30,903 nucleotides of DNA from Plantago elongata (lineage: Eukaryota; Streptophyta; Magnoliopsida; Lamiales; Plantaginaceae), in contig JAYMSP010001557.1 in the NCBI GenBank assembly GCA_036897095.1, positions 1-30,903 on the forward strand, given 5' to 3'. The position numbers were made by a program, and so were the translations under genes. Below the pieces are notes generated by a model. The model was given only the letters and a program-made list of their open reading frames with translations. It made no database searches and was not told the origin of the DNA. This document shows positions 18,047-29,476 of the stretch, piece after piece; position 1 is the stretch's first letter, and the number at the start of each line of letters is the position of its first letter.

Positions 18047-18289
18047 ATGATGGAAAAAAATAGCATTAGTAAGAGTGCTATAATAATGATGATCTTGGTC
18101 ATGTCAATGTTGATGAATCCGGCAAATGCGACGATACAGTGTTTCTTTCGGTGCATGCGAGATAATTGCTTCGGATTTCCCATTCCATGCATAGTTTTGT
18201 GCTGGGCATGTTGTCCGACGGAGTCGTGTCCCCCCTTACCACCCGATTCGCCTGGTATCGCCCATGCAAATCCCCCAACGACTTATTGA
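18047..18289 (+). CDS. Secreted 8-cysteine peptide, snakin/GASA-like half domain (copy 3)
   Basis: A single-exon frame of 80 residues starts at tandem ATGs in the same context as copy 1. Residues 1-28 form a signal peptide with a Met/Ile/Leu core, likely cut after ANA (26-28). The mature part has cysteines at 32, 36, 41, 48, 52, 55, 56 and 61, spaced C-x3-C-x4-C-x6-C-x3-C-x2-C-C-x4-C, so all eight cysteines of copy 1 are kept although most other mature residues differ. ILVMSM and the ME/KN start are shared with copy 1. The tail (62-80) is Pro-rich rather than acidic. This pattern of kept cysteines with divergent loops suggests a functioning, fast-evolving peptide. Role unknown; GASA relatives act in growth and defence. 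Confidence 0.8.
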   Translation: MMEKNSISKSAIIMMILVMSMLMNPANATIQCFFRCMRDNCFGFPIPCIVLCWACCPTESCPPLPPDSPGIAHANPPTTY

Positions 18290-18353
18290 AATGTGGTTCG
18301 ATTCAATTGTAATAAATTAGTTGTATAATGCATAATAACAATAAATTGTTATT

Positions 18354-18359
18354 AATAAA
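18354..18359 (+). terminator. Candidate polyadenylation signal of peptide copy 3
   Basis: AATAAA sits 65 bases after the stop in TTATTAATAAAATAA, the same context as in copy 1. Other AATAAA words occur slightly upstream at 18311 and about 18340. Confidence 0.45.
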
Positions 18360-18735
18360 ATAACATATGTTTGGTTTGGTCTTTTCGATATATGAACCAC
18401 AATCCCCTGCAACCATTTTTCAGCAGATGTTTCACAGTCATGGCAACATTCCTTTTCCATTAGGCCATATGACATGAGTGTGGGAAACTGCTTACACTGG
18501 AAAAAAAACTTCATGCTTACATTATTGTATAATTTGCATTTTACCCCTAGTTAATTTAAACTTTTGCCCCCTTGAGATCTTATGACAATCTATTTATTTG
18601 TACTTTACCTTTGCAAAACTAATCGTATGCCCCAAATAAGATATTACAATCAAGTATCAGTTACTTAATAAAGTTTAATTAGTTGCTTTTAGCATAATCT
18701 ATAGTATTCAGATTGTGATATTTGTCAGTTATATT
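18360..18735. other. Intergenic stretch, nothing recognised
   Basis: AT-rich sequence between peptide copy 3 and the 6-kb LINE. I see no supported gene, repeat or RNA. Confidence 0.5.
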
Positions 18736-18787
18736 AACTTACCTCTAGATTACTCATCAACACCACCGAAACATCATCAATGGAAAT

Positions 18788-21279
18788 ATGTCTTTCTCTA
18801 AACCTTCTAGATCTCTCTCTCTAAGTAACTATCCTCTGCTCAACCACCGCCTAAACCACCTGATTTAGCCGCTCCTTTTTCTAATCCTACTCAGGCTAAG
18901 GTTCCGTCTCAGATTCGATCGGCTATATCTTTTAAAGAGACACTACAGAATTATACAATCTATTCATACTTTGATGAATGGTTTGTTCTCCTAGACAAAT
19001 CGCCAGTCTTTGAAGCATATACTTCAGCAAAACCAGTGTCCGAGTCGATTCCTTTTATTACTTTTGGGAAAGATGAACTTAAGTCTTTCTCAGGTAATTG
19101 GAGTCAGGCTTTAATAATACAAACTTTGGGCAATGATAGATTTATTGCACAAATTGAGAAACACCTAAAAGGTATTTGGAAAGTTCGTGGTTCGATTCAA
19201 GTCATCTCTTTGGGCAAAGGTTTTTATGTAGTCATGCTTTTCGCCGAGGAGGATTACTTTACGGCTCTGGCGGGTGGCCCCTGGTTTGTGTTTGATTATT
19301 ATCTGGTTGTCCAACGATGGGTGCCGGGTTTTGACATGGCTGCGAAAAATTTGCAAAACATGGTTTTGTGGGTCCAGTTACCGAAATTACCTCTTGAATT
19401 ATATCATCCAAAACCTTGTATAAGATAGGTTATTTGTTGGGTCGACTGATTAAAATGGATTGCAACACGGTCTCTGGAATTAGGGGTTGATATGCTAGGA
19501 TATGTATTGATGTTGATGCTCAATCTCCTCTAATCCCGAAAAAACAAATTGGAAGTCGAATCCAATAGGTGGTGTATGAGCTCAATGGTGTTGTATGTTT
19601 CACATGTGGAAAAATTGGTCATCTCAAGTGTGCGTGTCCGCTTACAACACTGGCGGGGGAGGAACAATGTTCAAGTTCAGGAAATAACAGTTCACGTGCA
19701 GAATCAATCAAAATGGATAGTACTTGGAAATTGGTAGTAAAAAAGTTGTTCATAAGGAAAAAAACAAGGTTTTCATAAGGGAGGAGCTACACCCAATCAA
19801 ATGCAGAATAATCGCGGGAAAGGACAAAGATCACTGGCTACACTGAATAGGAATAATCAATTGAGTATCATGGGTGAGCCTGAATCTACTGGAAAGAAGG
19901 ATGGGGCTATTGTTGGCCTAAACATAATCAAATGAAAAATAAGTGGATTCAAAAACCCAAGAATAATAATATGGAGACTAATCTAACAACTAAGGATATT
20001 GGGCATGTTAGCTCATCTTCTCTTGCTGGGCCATGGACAATATGGATGTTGAAGCAGCGGAGTTTGATGAAGAATTTGATTTAGCCCAACCGAAAAAACA
20101 GGATACGACAACATTAAATGCAATTGACCAAGAAAAGAATAAAATCTCTTCAATTAATAACGTTTTGGTGGAGCCAAGGAATGTTTCTATTACTTATTGT
20201 AATGATGAGTGGGCCAAAGCTATTGTAGTTTATAACCTTATTTCTAGACAAGATAAGTATTTTAACTTATCACTAGATACTCAAAAGTCACTTTCTTATT
20301 CATGTAACCTTTCTGCACAAAATCCGACCACTGTCAAATATGGCGTCGGGGAGGTCGTTGTCTCCAGAGTCCACTCGTCTAGAATGGATGTCAATCAACA
20401 TTCCCAACCAAGCACCTCTACCGGCTCAGAACAACAATCAGCACTCGGAGGTGAGGGCTCCGACGTCAATTCTCAATCCCAATGCTACCCCGTTTGTGCC
20501 AAGGGAGAGTCAGAGTCAAATTCTAGAGAATGACAACTCAAGGAATGTCAGGAACCACCAGGTCACGATCGAGGGCGGATTTTTCCAAGTGGGCACGATT
20601 CCGGTTCCGATCCACAACAATGGGTGCTGAGGCAGGAACCCACTGTTTCTCCACCGGAAATTTCCAGGAGGCGACTGACTTATTGAGAAAGAAGGATCTT
20701 GCCCCGTCCTCATCCACTGCATGTCAGAAATCCAGGCTATTATCTGGGTGGAAGGTCAGGTCTCGTCGAGTTCTACCAAAATCCTTTTCGCACCAGAAAT
20801 CACGGGCTAAGAACTTGGTTACCACACCAGCTGATGACAGGGCACTGGCCTCGACTAGGAAGGCGAGAGTCTGGAGAAGGAGGAAGCGGCTCAAAGGTTG
20901 GGTTGGACCCGGTAAGTCTAGTGTCTCAGATGGCGGCTCAGGTCCAAAACCAAGTGCAGCAGACGTCACAAGCTAAGGAGACACAACACAAGCCATTCCG
21001 TTATCTCCGGCGATTCAGCTTGTGCTAGATCCGACAATCATTCAGGCCAATTTCAGACTGGTGAAAATCGATGGGCACACGCTCCAGATTCCACCATTTC
21101 ATCGTGTCCCGTTGATCTTTCAAGTACCGAAAAACTCAAAAGTTGTCACGATAAGGTATGCATGCGAGGAGCAGACGTTTCAGACCTTGACGGAGTTCAA
21201 ACACTCTCTGTTCCTGTTGCCATGGGCAAACAATGTGTTCCCAGATGCTTTAGTGACGCCGTGGAAAGCGGGCTTGTAA
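18788..21279 (+). pseudogene. LINE ORF1 (DUF4283, CCHC zinc knuckle), broken
   Basis: The first plausible ATG is at 18788 (MSFSKPSRS). After a frame change the reading continues PPKPPDLAAPFSN... into a DUF4283 region (19036-19428) with KGIWKVRG, GKGFYVVMLF, GGPWFVFDYYL and MVLWVQLPKLPLE. Stops near 19428-19568 interrupt the GRLIKMDCNT...YARICIDVD segment. A perfect zinc knuckle CFTCGKIGHLKCAC (C-x2-C-x4-H-x4-C) lies at 19596-19637. The remainder is a low-complexity, Asn/Gln/Ser-rich then Arg-rich linker in several frames to about 21279. It would bind LINE RNA if intact. Confidence 0.75.
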
Positions 21280-21326
21280 GCTTCCCGCAAGCTCGCATTC
21301 CGGGGGAATGGTACCCAAGGATTGAT

Positions 21327-24300
21327 GATGATTCTATGAAACTACTCATCTGGAATGCTCGAGGAGTGGGACAAGAAGAGACTGCCTTGACGGATTTGAT
21401 CAGGGTGCATAAACCGGTTATGACAGTTGTTTTGGACACCAGAATTCCGTATCTGAGATCAGTGCAAATCACGGATAGCCTGCCTTATCCTAATGCGGCT
21501 ATTTTCTCTCCACCTCTGGAGAATCCTCGTAGATGAGGGTTTTGGATATTATATGATGCTGCAGAGGTTGATATTTTAGAGCACATAATTGGAGAAAGAG
21601 TTTACCATGTGCGAATGGTGCATCTAGCCCAGCCATATCTGCTGCACATCTCTAATGTGTATCAATATCCGAATTTAGCAGACCAACCTCAGGTATGGCA
21701 ACATCTTTTTAGTTTAAGTCATAATATGCAAGGACCATGGTTAATCATGGGAGATTTTAATGCGTACTTACATTCGCATGAGAAAATTGGGCGGGGTCAG
21801 GGTTAATTGGAACCGCATTAATGCTTTTCGTAGTTATCTTGCTATTGTGGCTTACAGGATATAGAATATTTGGGTAACTGCTATACTTTGTCTAACATGA
21901 GATTTGGTAGCAATTATATTTGTGGCAGACTCGATCGAGCTTGTGCCAACATTAATTGGTTGCGTCTGATTCCTCATACTATTGTTTATCATTTAAATGT
22001 GTCTACTTCTGATCATAAACCGCTTTTTATTGATACTTGTTCCCACATCAAGTTGCCCCCTCGTATTTTCAGGTTTGAAAACATGTGGTGTGAAAACCCT
22101 AATTTGATCACAAGATCCATTTGCAACCTCATCATTGGGGGCCTATTGATGTTAGCCTTAGAAATGAACTTAATTCTCTTTTAAACCAAAGAAAATATTT
22201 TTGGATTTAAAGAGCCAAAAGGAAAAAGGTGTGTCATGGGGATGCAAATACTACTTAATTTCATGCCTTAGCTTCTGCCCAAAATAGAAGGAATTTGGTT
22301 CATGGTATTAAAGATAACAATAGTAATTGGTTAACTGAACCTGATCAAATTTTTAATAAATTCAAATGTTTTTTTGCCAATCAAAGTTAGTCTCAAAATC
22401 CTGATTTATCTCCCTTTGCTAGAATCCATACTTTTACTTTGTCTGTTGAGGACAATGTGGACATCCTTAGACCTCTTCATGATAATGATATCTAGGAGGC
22501 TATTTGTTCCATTGGTCCTGATAAGGCACCAGGCCCTGATGGCTTAAATGCTTGTTTTTATCAAAAGAACTGGGAGATCATAGGGCCAAAAGTGTGGTTT
22601 GGGTTAAAACTTTTTTTCTTACAGGCATGCTTGAATCTCAAGTTAATAAGACTGAAATTGTTCTTATAACCAAAATTAGTAATCCTACTTCCCCAGTTCA
22701 GTTTAGATCTATAAGTTTGTGCAATGTTATTTACAAGATTATTTTTAAGATTTTAGTTGCTAGAATTAGACCTTATTTATCTAAGTTAGTCTCTCCTTTT
22801 CGGAATGCCTTTGTCTTTGGGAGACAAATTACTGATAATATTGTTCTTGCCCATGAACTTCTCCACTCCATGAACATAAATAAGAAATCTAATGCTCATT
22901 GTGTTGTTCTTAAACTTGATATTGCTAAAGCCTATGACAGGTTAGGGTGGCCTTTCTTATTTATGGCTTTGCATAAGTTTAACTTTGATCCCAAATTGAT
23001 TAATCTTATTAAGATGTGTTACTACTATGAGTTTTCATGTTAAGGTAAATAGAATATGTTATGAGAGTTGGTCCTCTTCTAGAGGAATTAGACAAGGGGA
23101 TCCTTTATCCCCTTATCTTTTTATTCTTTGCCAAGAGGTGTTCATTCACAAAATATGGGATTTTGTTAATTCTAAACTTTTTTTTTCTCTCAAGTCCAGT
23201 AACAATGGCATTCAAATACCTATGCTTTGCTTTGCTGATGACTGTTTAGTCTTTTGTAAGGCTTCTAAGAAATACTTTAAGAATCTCTATAACTGTCTTA
23301 AGTTGTATGGTCAAGCTTTAGGCCATCATGTTTGCTGGGATAAATCTAGAGTCTTGTTTTCTCCCAATACTCCCATTGCTACTATGCATTTTACTAAAGA
23401 CTTCTTGGGGTTATTTACAATAAAAGACAGGATAAATACTTAGGTGTTCTTTTCCTCTTTCGAGAAAAGAAAATTGATCTATTTCACCATATAGTTGACA
23501 GAGTTCAAGCCAAACTTAACATATGGTATAATAAATTGTCATCCTATGCAGGTAGACAAGTTTTAATACAATATGTTACCACTTCCATTCCCTCTTACAC
23601 TATGCAGTTTGCTCAGGTTCCTGAGTACATCATTCATAAGCTTGGCACTCTCGACTCTAATTTTTTATGGTCTGGAACTAATATGAGGAAAGATAATCAT
23701 AAAATTAAATGAAAATTGATTTGCAGACCTGAGAGGTGGGGTGGATTAGGGCTCAGGAATTTGAAAGTGCTTAATTAAGCCTATTCTTTTAAATTTTGTT
23801 TGGAGATTGTATCAAAACCCTAATTCCTTATGTGCTTATGTTCTTAAGGCTAAATACTTTGCTTCTACTCACATCCTTGATGCCACTTCTACTATTTATG
23901 CTAGATGGATTTGGAAACATATGTCTGCTCTTGTACCTGTTTTCAAGCCTTTACTTCACTGGCATATTGGGGATGGTAGACTTGTTGATTTCTGGCATGA
24001 CAAGTGGGTTTTACAATTTCCTTTGTCTGATTACATGTTAGAGTCCCAACCTTATGGGGTTAAAGTAGCTCTATACTTATGAGAAGGGGGTTGGAATATT
24101 GATAAACTTAAGGATGTTTAACCATCTCAGTTAGTTCAACATATTAAAGGTATTCCTCTCCCTTTGAAAGTTAGTCCTGATGAAAAAGTTTGGGTGTATG
24201 ATTTGTCTGGTACTTTTTCAGTTAAGTCTGCTTACCATAAACTACTATTTTCTCATCTTCAAGAGTTTAATCCCAGTTTCCCTTGGCAGAGACTCTGGAA

Positions 24301-24626
24301 GTTGCATCTTCTTCCTAAGATTAGATTTTTTCTCTGGGTGGGGATTTAGGATAGAATATCAACAGCTGACAAGCTTTATAATCTGAATTTAGTTTCTTCC
24401 AATACAAGTAGCTTTGTATGGGGTTGCCAGGGTCATGAAACTAATGATGCAAGGGCAAGCAACTCTGAATCTCAGCCAGCAAACCCAAAAAGAGCATCAT
24501 CTCCAGCTGCTTAAGGATATAGCTCACTTGTGTACCAGATTTCAAGATGTCAAGTTCCAGTTTATGTTTAGGGAGGCAAATCAAATTGCAGATAGTTTAG
24601 CAAGATGGGGAAGTTCTTTTTGTTGA
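21327..24626 (+). pseudogene. LINE ORF2 (endonuclease, reverse transcriptase, RNase H end), broken
   Basis: The endonuclease starts at 21336 with MKLLIWNARGVGQEE, has WLIMGDFNA near 21745-21770 and a TSDHKPL end near 22005-22025. The reverse transcriptase shows DKAPGPDGLNA (22518-22550), FRSISLCNVIYK, KLDIAKAYDRLGW (about 22912-22950), SRGIRQGDPLSPYLF (about 23077-23121) and CFADDCLVF; FADD codons are 23231-23242. Thus all catalytic Asp residues remain. zf-RVT begins PWQRLWKLHLLPKIRFFLW (about 24282-24340) and is then cut short. The RNase H end reads FREANQIADSLARWG and stops at 24624-24626. Stops and frameshifts throughout, for example near 22494, 23043 and 23710, make it inactive. Confidence 0.85.
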
Positions 24627-24849
24627 TGATCGTCGCTCATGTTGTTCTGTGTTTAATTCCCACTGTGATTGTAAATATGTTTGACATAGTGATGGTAGCG
24701 TGGTGTGGTATGATGCTCCTATTTGGTGGGATGATCTTTTGTCTGCTGATGTTTCTATGACCACACCACGACTAGTTCCTATCTCTAGCTTTTGTAACAG
24801 TTCTTAGTTCGTAATGAAGTTTACCTTTAAAAAAAAAAACTTACCTCTA

Positions 24850-25325
24850 AATCCGAGAAACATATTTATATAGTGTTCACATCATAGTTTTTTTTCTTTT
24901 CTTTTCTCATTTCACTTGTGGAGTTTTTTATATGTGTATTATGATTAATGTCCTAATAAATAATTCGATGGTAAATAGTAAGATACATAATAAATTTAAT
25001 ATGAAAATGAGTGAAAAATTTAGTGAGTTTCATCTAAGAAAATATATAGATTTTAAGAAAATGTCATATTGTAAAACTTTTAGTGAAACGTTTAAAATAT
25101 TAATGTATTTATATATCGATCCATATTCCATTCACTCCATTAAATATAAGATATAATCCCATTTTATAGTAGTACTAGCATTATTGTTACCTTAATACTT
25201 GCGCCATGTTTTATAACAATTGATCATTTTTAAAAAAATAAAAGAAACTACTTTAGATAATTTATAAGTAAAAAATTATTATTTAAAGTTTTGCCCCCTC
25301 TAACATGATAGAAAAAGTTGTGATG
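24850..25325. other. AT-rich spacer between two LINEs
   Basis: A 74-codon frame at 24932-25156 has low-complexity composition and no family resemblance, so I do not call it a gene. Nothing else is recognised. Confidence 0.5.
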
Positions 25326-26840
25326 CCATTGGAAACTTCTCTCTCAACCAAACTCCTTATGATCTCATGCCTCTATTAGCAAGTATCTACCTAACTCTGC
25401 TCTTTGGGACACTAATGAAAAATTTAATCATAGTTGGTTGTGGAAACAGATTCTTAGGCAAAGGGATAATTTTAAGGATGCCATTGTTTTCTTGGTTGGT
25501 AATGGTGAACATATTAGAATATGGTCTGATAATTGGATGGGAAAGGGTCCCCTCTCTGATTTCGTTAACATTCCTTCCATGTGGAGGAATTTAGTTAAGA
25601 CTAAATACTTAATGGGAAATGGAACCTTCAGAAACTACATCAGCAACTGCCTGCAGAAATTGTTCAGAAAATCTTAGCATTTCCTTTATCAATCTCTAAT
25701 GCACAGGATCAGGTGCTATGGAATCCTAGTTGTAATGGTTTGCTTTCTATTAATAGTTCTTATAATCACCTTATCAGAAAATTTACTCCTTATGGGTGTG
25801 ATTGGCCTTGGCTTAGACTCTGGAAACTTCCTTCTACTTCCAGGGTTAAATTCTTTTTATGGCTCTTAATTTGGGATAGACTTCCTATTACTCTGAATTT
25901 GTGGGAAAAGGTAATCACTGAGTCTCCTATTTGTGCTTGTTTTCTTTCTGCTGAGGAGACTACTAACCATCTTTTCCTTCAGTGTAGTGTCTTCCAAAAT
26001 TGATCAGGAAAGTGGTTCCCTTTAACAATGTGCAAAACTCTAGTGTTGCTGAAGTGTTGTTTTCTCCAGATTTACATCTTAAGCAATCTCTTACTATTTT
26101 ATATTTGTGGTGGTTTATCTGGAAGTGTAGGAATGATAAAATTTTCAATAATGCTGAGATAAGCCTGTCTTCTTTGGAATAGAAGTTCTGGCAATTTAAT
26201 AAGGACATTAATTATGTTAATCTTCATGCTTAGGTTAATCTTAAGACCATTCTCTGTAAATGGAATCCTCCTGGAAACTATCTCTTTTGTTTGAAATGTC
26301 TCTATTCAGATTAATAACATATCAGCAGGAATAGGGTGCCTCATTAGGAATCATAAGCGAGAGCTAGTTATAGCTGGAGCTGCTCATCTAGGCAGGACGG
26401 ATATTAACATGGTTGAGTTACATGCTATCAGATCAGGAATTTTTCTTGCTTTATATGTAAATATTTTAAATTTAACCATTCAAACTAATTCCAAGGATAC
26501 TCTTAATTGTTTGGACAGGGAGAAAGCAACACAATGGCCTCAACATCACCTAGTTCAAGACATTCTCAAGCTATGTGACCACTTGCAATTTGTACCGAGA
26601 ATAGAATGGAGCTGCGGATACTATTGCAAAATTTTCTTGTTCTCAAGAGTTTATCTCAGAAACTAGTAGTACTACTTTATGTTTAGGTGTGTCTATGAAG
26701 GTTTGGGACTTTTGCCCACCTTGGTTAGGTTGTATGTTGTCTAAAGACTTGAACAATGTTTACCCCCGCCGACGTTTGACTTTTTTTAGGATCATGTAAT
26801 AAACTAATCGTTTCTTAATGCTATTAGGCTTTAAAAAAAA
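25326..26840 (+). mobile_element. 5'-truncated LINE with zf-RVT and RNase H regions
   Basis: It begins within the C-terminal part of the reverse transcriptase (KYLPNSALWD, FLVGNGEHIRIWSDNWMGKGPLSDF, about 25385-25565), passes through zf-RVT (25713-26003; WPWLRLWKLPSTSRVKFFLW, FCAC-like then TTNHLFLQC) and an RNase H region (about 26310-26666; MVELHAIRSGIFLAL, then NGAADTIAKFS in another frame), and ends in an A-run (26833-26840). A weak target repeat (GTTGTGATG near 25317 and ATTGTTATG near 26840) supports the edges. Several stops. Same RNase-H-bearing type as 18748-24837 and more complete in this C-terminal part. Confidence 0.8.
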
Positions 26841-26848
26841 TTGTTATG

Positions 26849-27808
26849 TATTATACACATTACTTTCAACATTTCCCCTTATAAAATTATAATACATAAG
26901 AACAATATTATTGCAAAAACACTACAATTGATGATACATATTACCATGTTCTTGTCTTCTTGTTAGTTGTTGTGATGCGATGTGCTATCTTTCAAGTTCA
27001 CACCATTGGATAAGGAGAATTATGTGGAAAATTATATAGAAGGATAAAAACTTTGAGTTGATGTATGATTCGGTCCTTACATGTTAATTTAAAGTGAATC
27101 TGACCTTTTTAAATAATATATACTATGTGTGCTAGCTAATTTATATGAGTTCGTCCATGTCAACATAGGTTACATGAATTTTAGTATTTATAGAAGTATA
27201 CGTAGCATATGAGTCATGTATCATACATGGATATGTATGATTCTTTCGATGAATATATCAGTGAGTGAGTTAATTTGTAAATGTCATGATGTCTTATTCG
27301 TATTGCATAGGACGAACTATTAGAGAAACTTTCAACTGAAAAAATGTTTGAAATTACAATACTTTAGCTCGCTTGCTTTCTATTGTTTAGTTAACTTTTA
27401 AGATATGAAGCACAATTTCACAGTATCCGTGGGAGACACCACTCACTACCCTAATTTCCCATACTATAGGGACTCATAAGCTATTTAACATAGTACTAGA
27501 TTACAAGGCATGTAAGGGGAAGAGATGGATTTGATAGATTATATTGTTTTGTCATTTATATTTCTTGAATGTCATGGGTCACGCTTATCTTGCATTTCTT
27601 TTCTCCAATGTGTATCATAAAGGGATAGATAAATGAAAAGAACATGATGAAACATGAATTTGCATATGAAAAATCTCCGATCCTTCACATGAAAAACCTC
27701 CCCCCTCGTGACTCGTTGCAGATTTGTTATATATTGTATGGCAACATGACATTAATGTTCATTATCCTCTTGCATTCTAACTTTTTAATATCTTTTGAAT
27801 AGTATATG
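26849..27808. other. Intergenic stretch, nothing recognised
   Basis: No frame over 60 codons with family resemblance, no clear repeat and no RNA gene. The stretch is AT-rich with frequent ATG/CAT-rich words such as CATGTATCATACATGGATATGTATG near 27217-27240. Confidence 0.5.
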
Positions 27809-28094
27809 CAGGGGTGGAGCCGGAAAATTTATCAGGCAAGAAAAAAATCAGGAAAAAAATCATTCGAATGAAAATAAAGAGAAAAAATTATTTTACACTA
27901 ATAACTATTTCGTTTATTTAATGTTACACGCATAATCCTTTTCATTTTTTTAGTCGGCACTAAAACCTTCTCAAAATGTTGACATAACACAATAATTTTA
28001 ACAACGTTAAGTGTGTTAGTCACATTTTCAAATTACACTGAAAGTTTTGTAAAAGTTTGCACTCGCTACCACAACCTTTCTTATAATGTTAATT
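27809..28094. mobile_element. Possible hAT-type element end (one terminus only)
   Basis: CAGGGGTGGAGCCGG at 27809-27823 matches the common CAGGGGCGGAGCCAG-type terminus of plant hAT elements and their MITEs. The DNA after it is AT-rich and noncoding. I found no opposite terminus before peptide-copy-4 homology starts at about 28095, so this is a fragment or chance match. Confidence 0.3.
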
Positions 28095-28258
28095 TTCATG
28101 ACTTATGGTTAAGTTTGTATGATGAAAATGATGTAGGTGATAGTTAGGTTAGAATTGTCAATGCAAATATGAGACATGATGAATGATTGTGGCCCGATCT
28201 GAATGTAATAATGTTCGAAATATTTTTGAATAATGAATATTATTAATGAAATAGAATT
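28095..28258 (+). pseudogene. 3' fragment of a fourth peptide gene copy (left half)
   Basis: From GTATGATGAAAATGATGTAGG onward this follows the end and 3' UTR of copy 2 (12590-12730): GATAGTTAG-TTAGAATTGTCAATG, ATGAGACATGATGAATGATTGTGG and ATTATTAATGAAA are shared. No signal peptide or cysteine region remains. The copy continues at about 29477 after an inserted element. Confidence 0.65.
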
Positions 28259-28265
28259 TTTTTCT

Positions 28266-29467
28266 ATACACACAAACCTTTTTTTTGTCCCACATGACAC
28301 CTAAACCTTGGTCAACGTGCAAGTCAACATACATATAGATGGCGTTAGTTTTGGCCGTTAGTTCACGCGCCTAGTAAGGGCAAAATGGTCATTTTACTAC
28401 TGAAAACTTTAGAAGTGTTACTGGCGACGCATAAACCTTTGCAAATTATTTCACTTGACACATAAACCTTTGAATAATGTTTCACTTGCTACATAAACCT
28501 TTTGTACTCACCGTTACAGTTTCATCTTCCCATTTTACTTTTTCTAGTCAGCATTTATAATCTTGGTCTGCGAAAAGTTGAAAGTTGAACGATGTTAACC
28601 GGAATAAGTCAAATAGGATAATGAAACTAGCACGGTGGGAGTATAATTTTGAAATTCAATTACATTTCCAATGAAGTTGAAGTCCCCTTCATTCTCATTA
28701 ATCTCTAAATCTCTACCCAAACACTCCCGAAACAATGTCCAAGTACATGTCTTCCACTCCTCTACAATAGCATATGTACCAGAACTCTTCAACTGGACCA
28801 ACTTCTCTCCCCAATAAAGCTTGTTATTCTTGGTAAGTACCCCTCCCCTTCTTGCTTCTTATAACTAACATCATGGACTTCACTTTCCATTTACAATTGT
28901 CTTCATTTCCTCCTCATATTGTTCATCTATCTACCTAGCAGAGGCAACTCTTTCTAAAGGTTTATGTAGTGTTTTTTTTAGGTCAACATCATTCAAAATT
29001 TAGTTTGATTTTATTACTATAATACCTATTATGATTTTTTTGAAATATATAATGAAAACTTAAATGAAAATATTTAATAATGGGACTTTTAATTATCTGT
29101 ATTAGCACTAGTTAATAGTACTTCACATATCTTAAGTGTGACTAGACAAAGTCAAATCGGAACATGAAATTGAAATGAATATGAGTATGAATGGTTTATG
29201 TAGCGACTGAAACACTTTTCAAATGTTTATATGTGTCAAGTGAAATAATTTCTAAAAGTTTATGTGTCGAATGTAATTTCAATGTTTCCATCAATAAAAT
29301 GACCATTTTGCCCTTACTAGGTGTGTGAACTACATGCGAACTAAAGGTCAAAACCAAGGATGTCTGACGTGTGTGTTGACTTGACATGTTGACTAAGGTT
29401 TATGTTTTGGGTGGAATAAAAAAAAGTTTGTGTAATTACAAAAATGACTACAGGCACGTGTATCGAA
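28266..29467. mobile_element. TIR DNA element (MULE-like), family A copy 2
   Basis: Left arm words TACACACAAACC, ACATGACACCTAAACCTTGGTCAACGTG, CGTTAGT and CCTAGTAAGGGCAAAATGGT recur inverted in the right arm at 29230-29435 (ACCATTTTGCCCTTACTAGG, GTTGACTAAGGTTTATG, AAGTTTGTGTAATTAC). Each arm is about 200 bp. A possible target duplication is AATTTTT(TT)CT at 28255-28265 and 29468-29476, but the T-run may belong to the element, since copy 1 has a similar one. At 28431, 28462 and 28493 a 31-base unit (ATAAACCTTTG...TTTCACTTG) is repeated inside the arm. No transposase. A frame at 28595-28801 (minus) could be captured DNA but is not recognised. Confidence 0.75.
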
Positions 29468-29476
29468 AATTTTTCT

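Larger units (their letters stand above)
18748..24837 (+). mobile_element. Full-length-size LINE on the plus strand, 6.1 kb (LINE copy b)
   Basis: The target duplication is AACTTACCTCTA at 18736-18747 and 24838-24849; it extends to 15 bases if one mismatch is allowed. An A-run (24829-24839) ends the element. In order it has ORF1 (DUF4283, zinc knuckle), ORF2 endonuclease, reverse transcriptase, a partial zf-RVT and the last part of an RNase H. Frameshifts and stops interrupt both frames. Between zf-RVT (about 24350) and the RNase H end (about 24414) most of the zf-RVT tail and RNase H core are deleted. Confidence 0.9.

Noticed and set aside
24932-25156. 74-codon plus-strand frame
   Set aside because: Ile/Lys/Asn/Met-rich composition expected of AT-rich DNA, no known domain and no promoter support.
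28595-28801. 68-codon minus-strand frame inside the second TIR element
   Set aside because: It could be captured host DNA, but I recognise no domain and see no second copy, so no gene is called.
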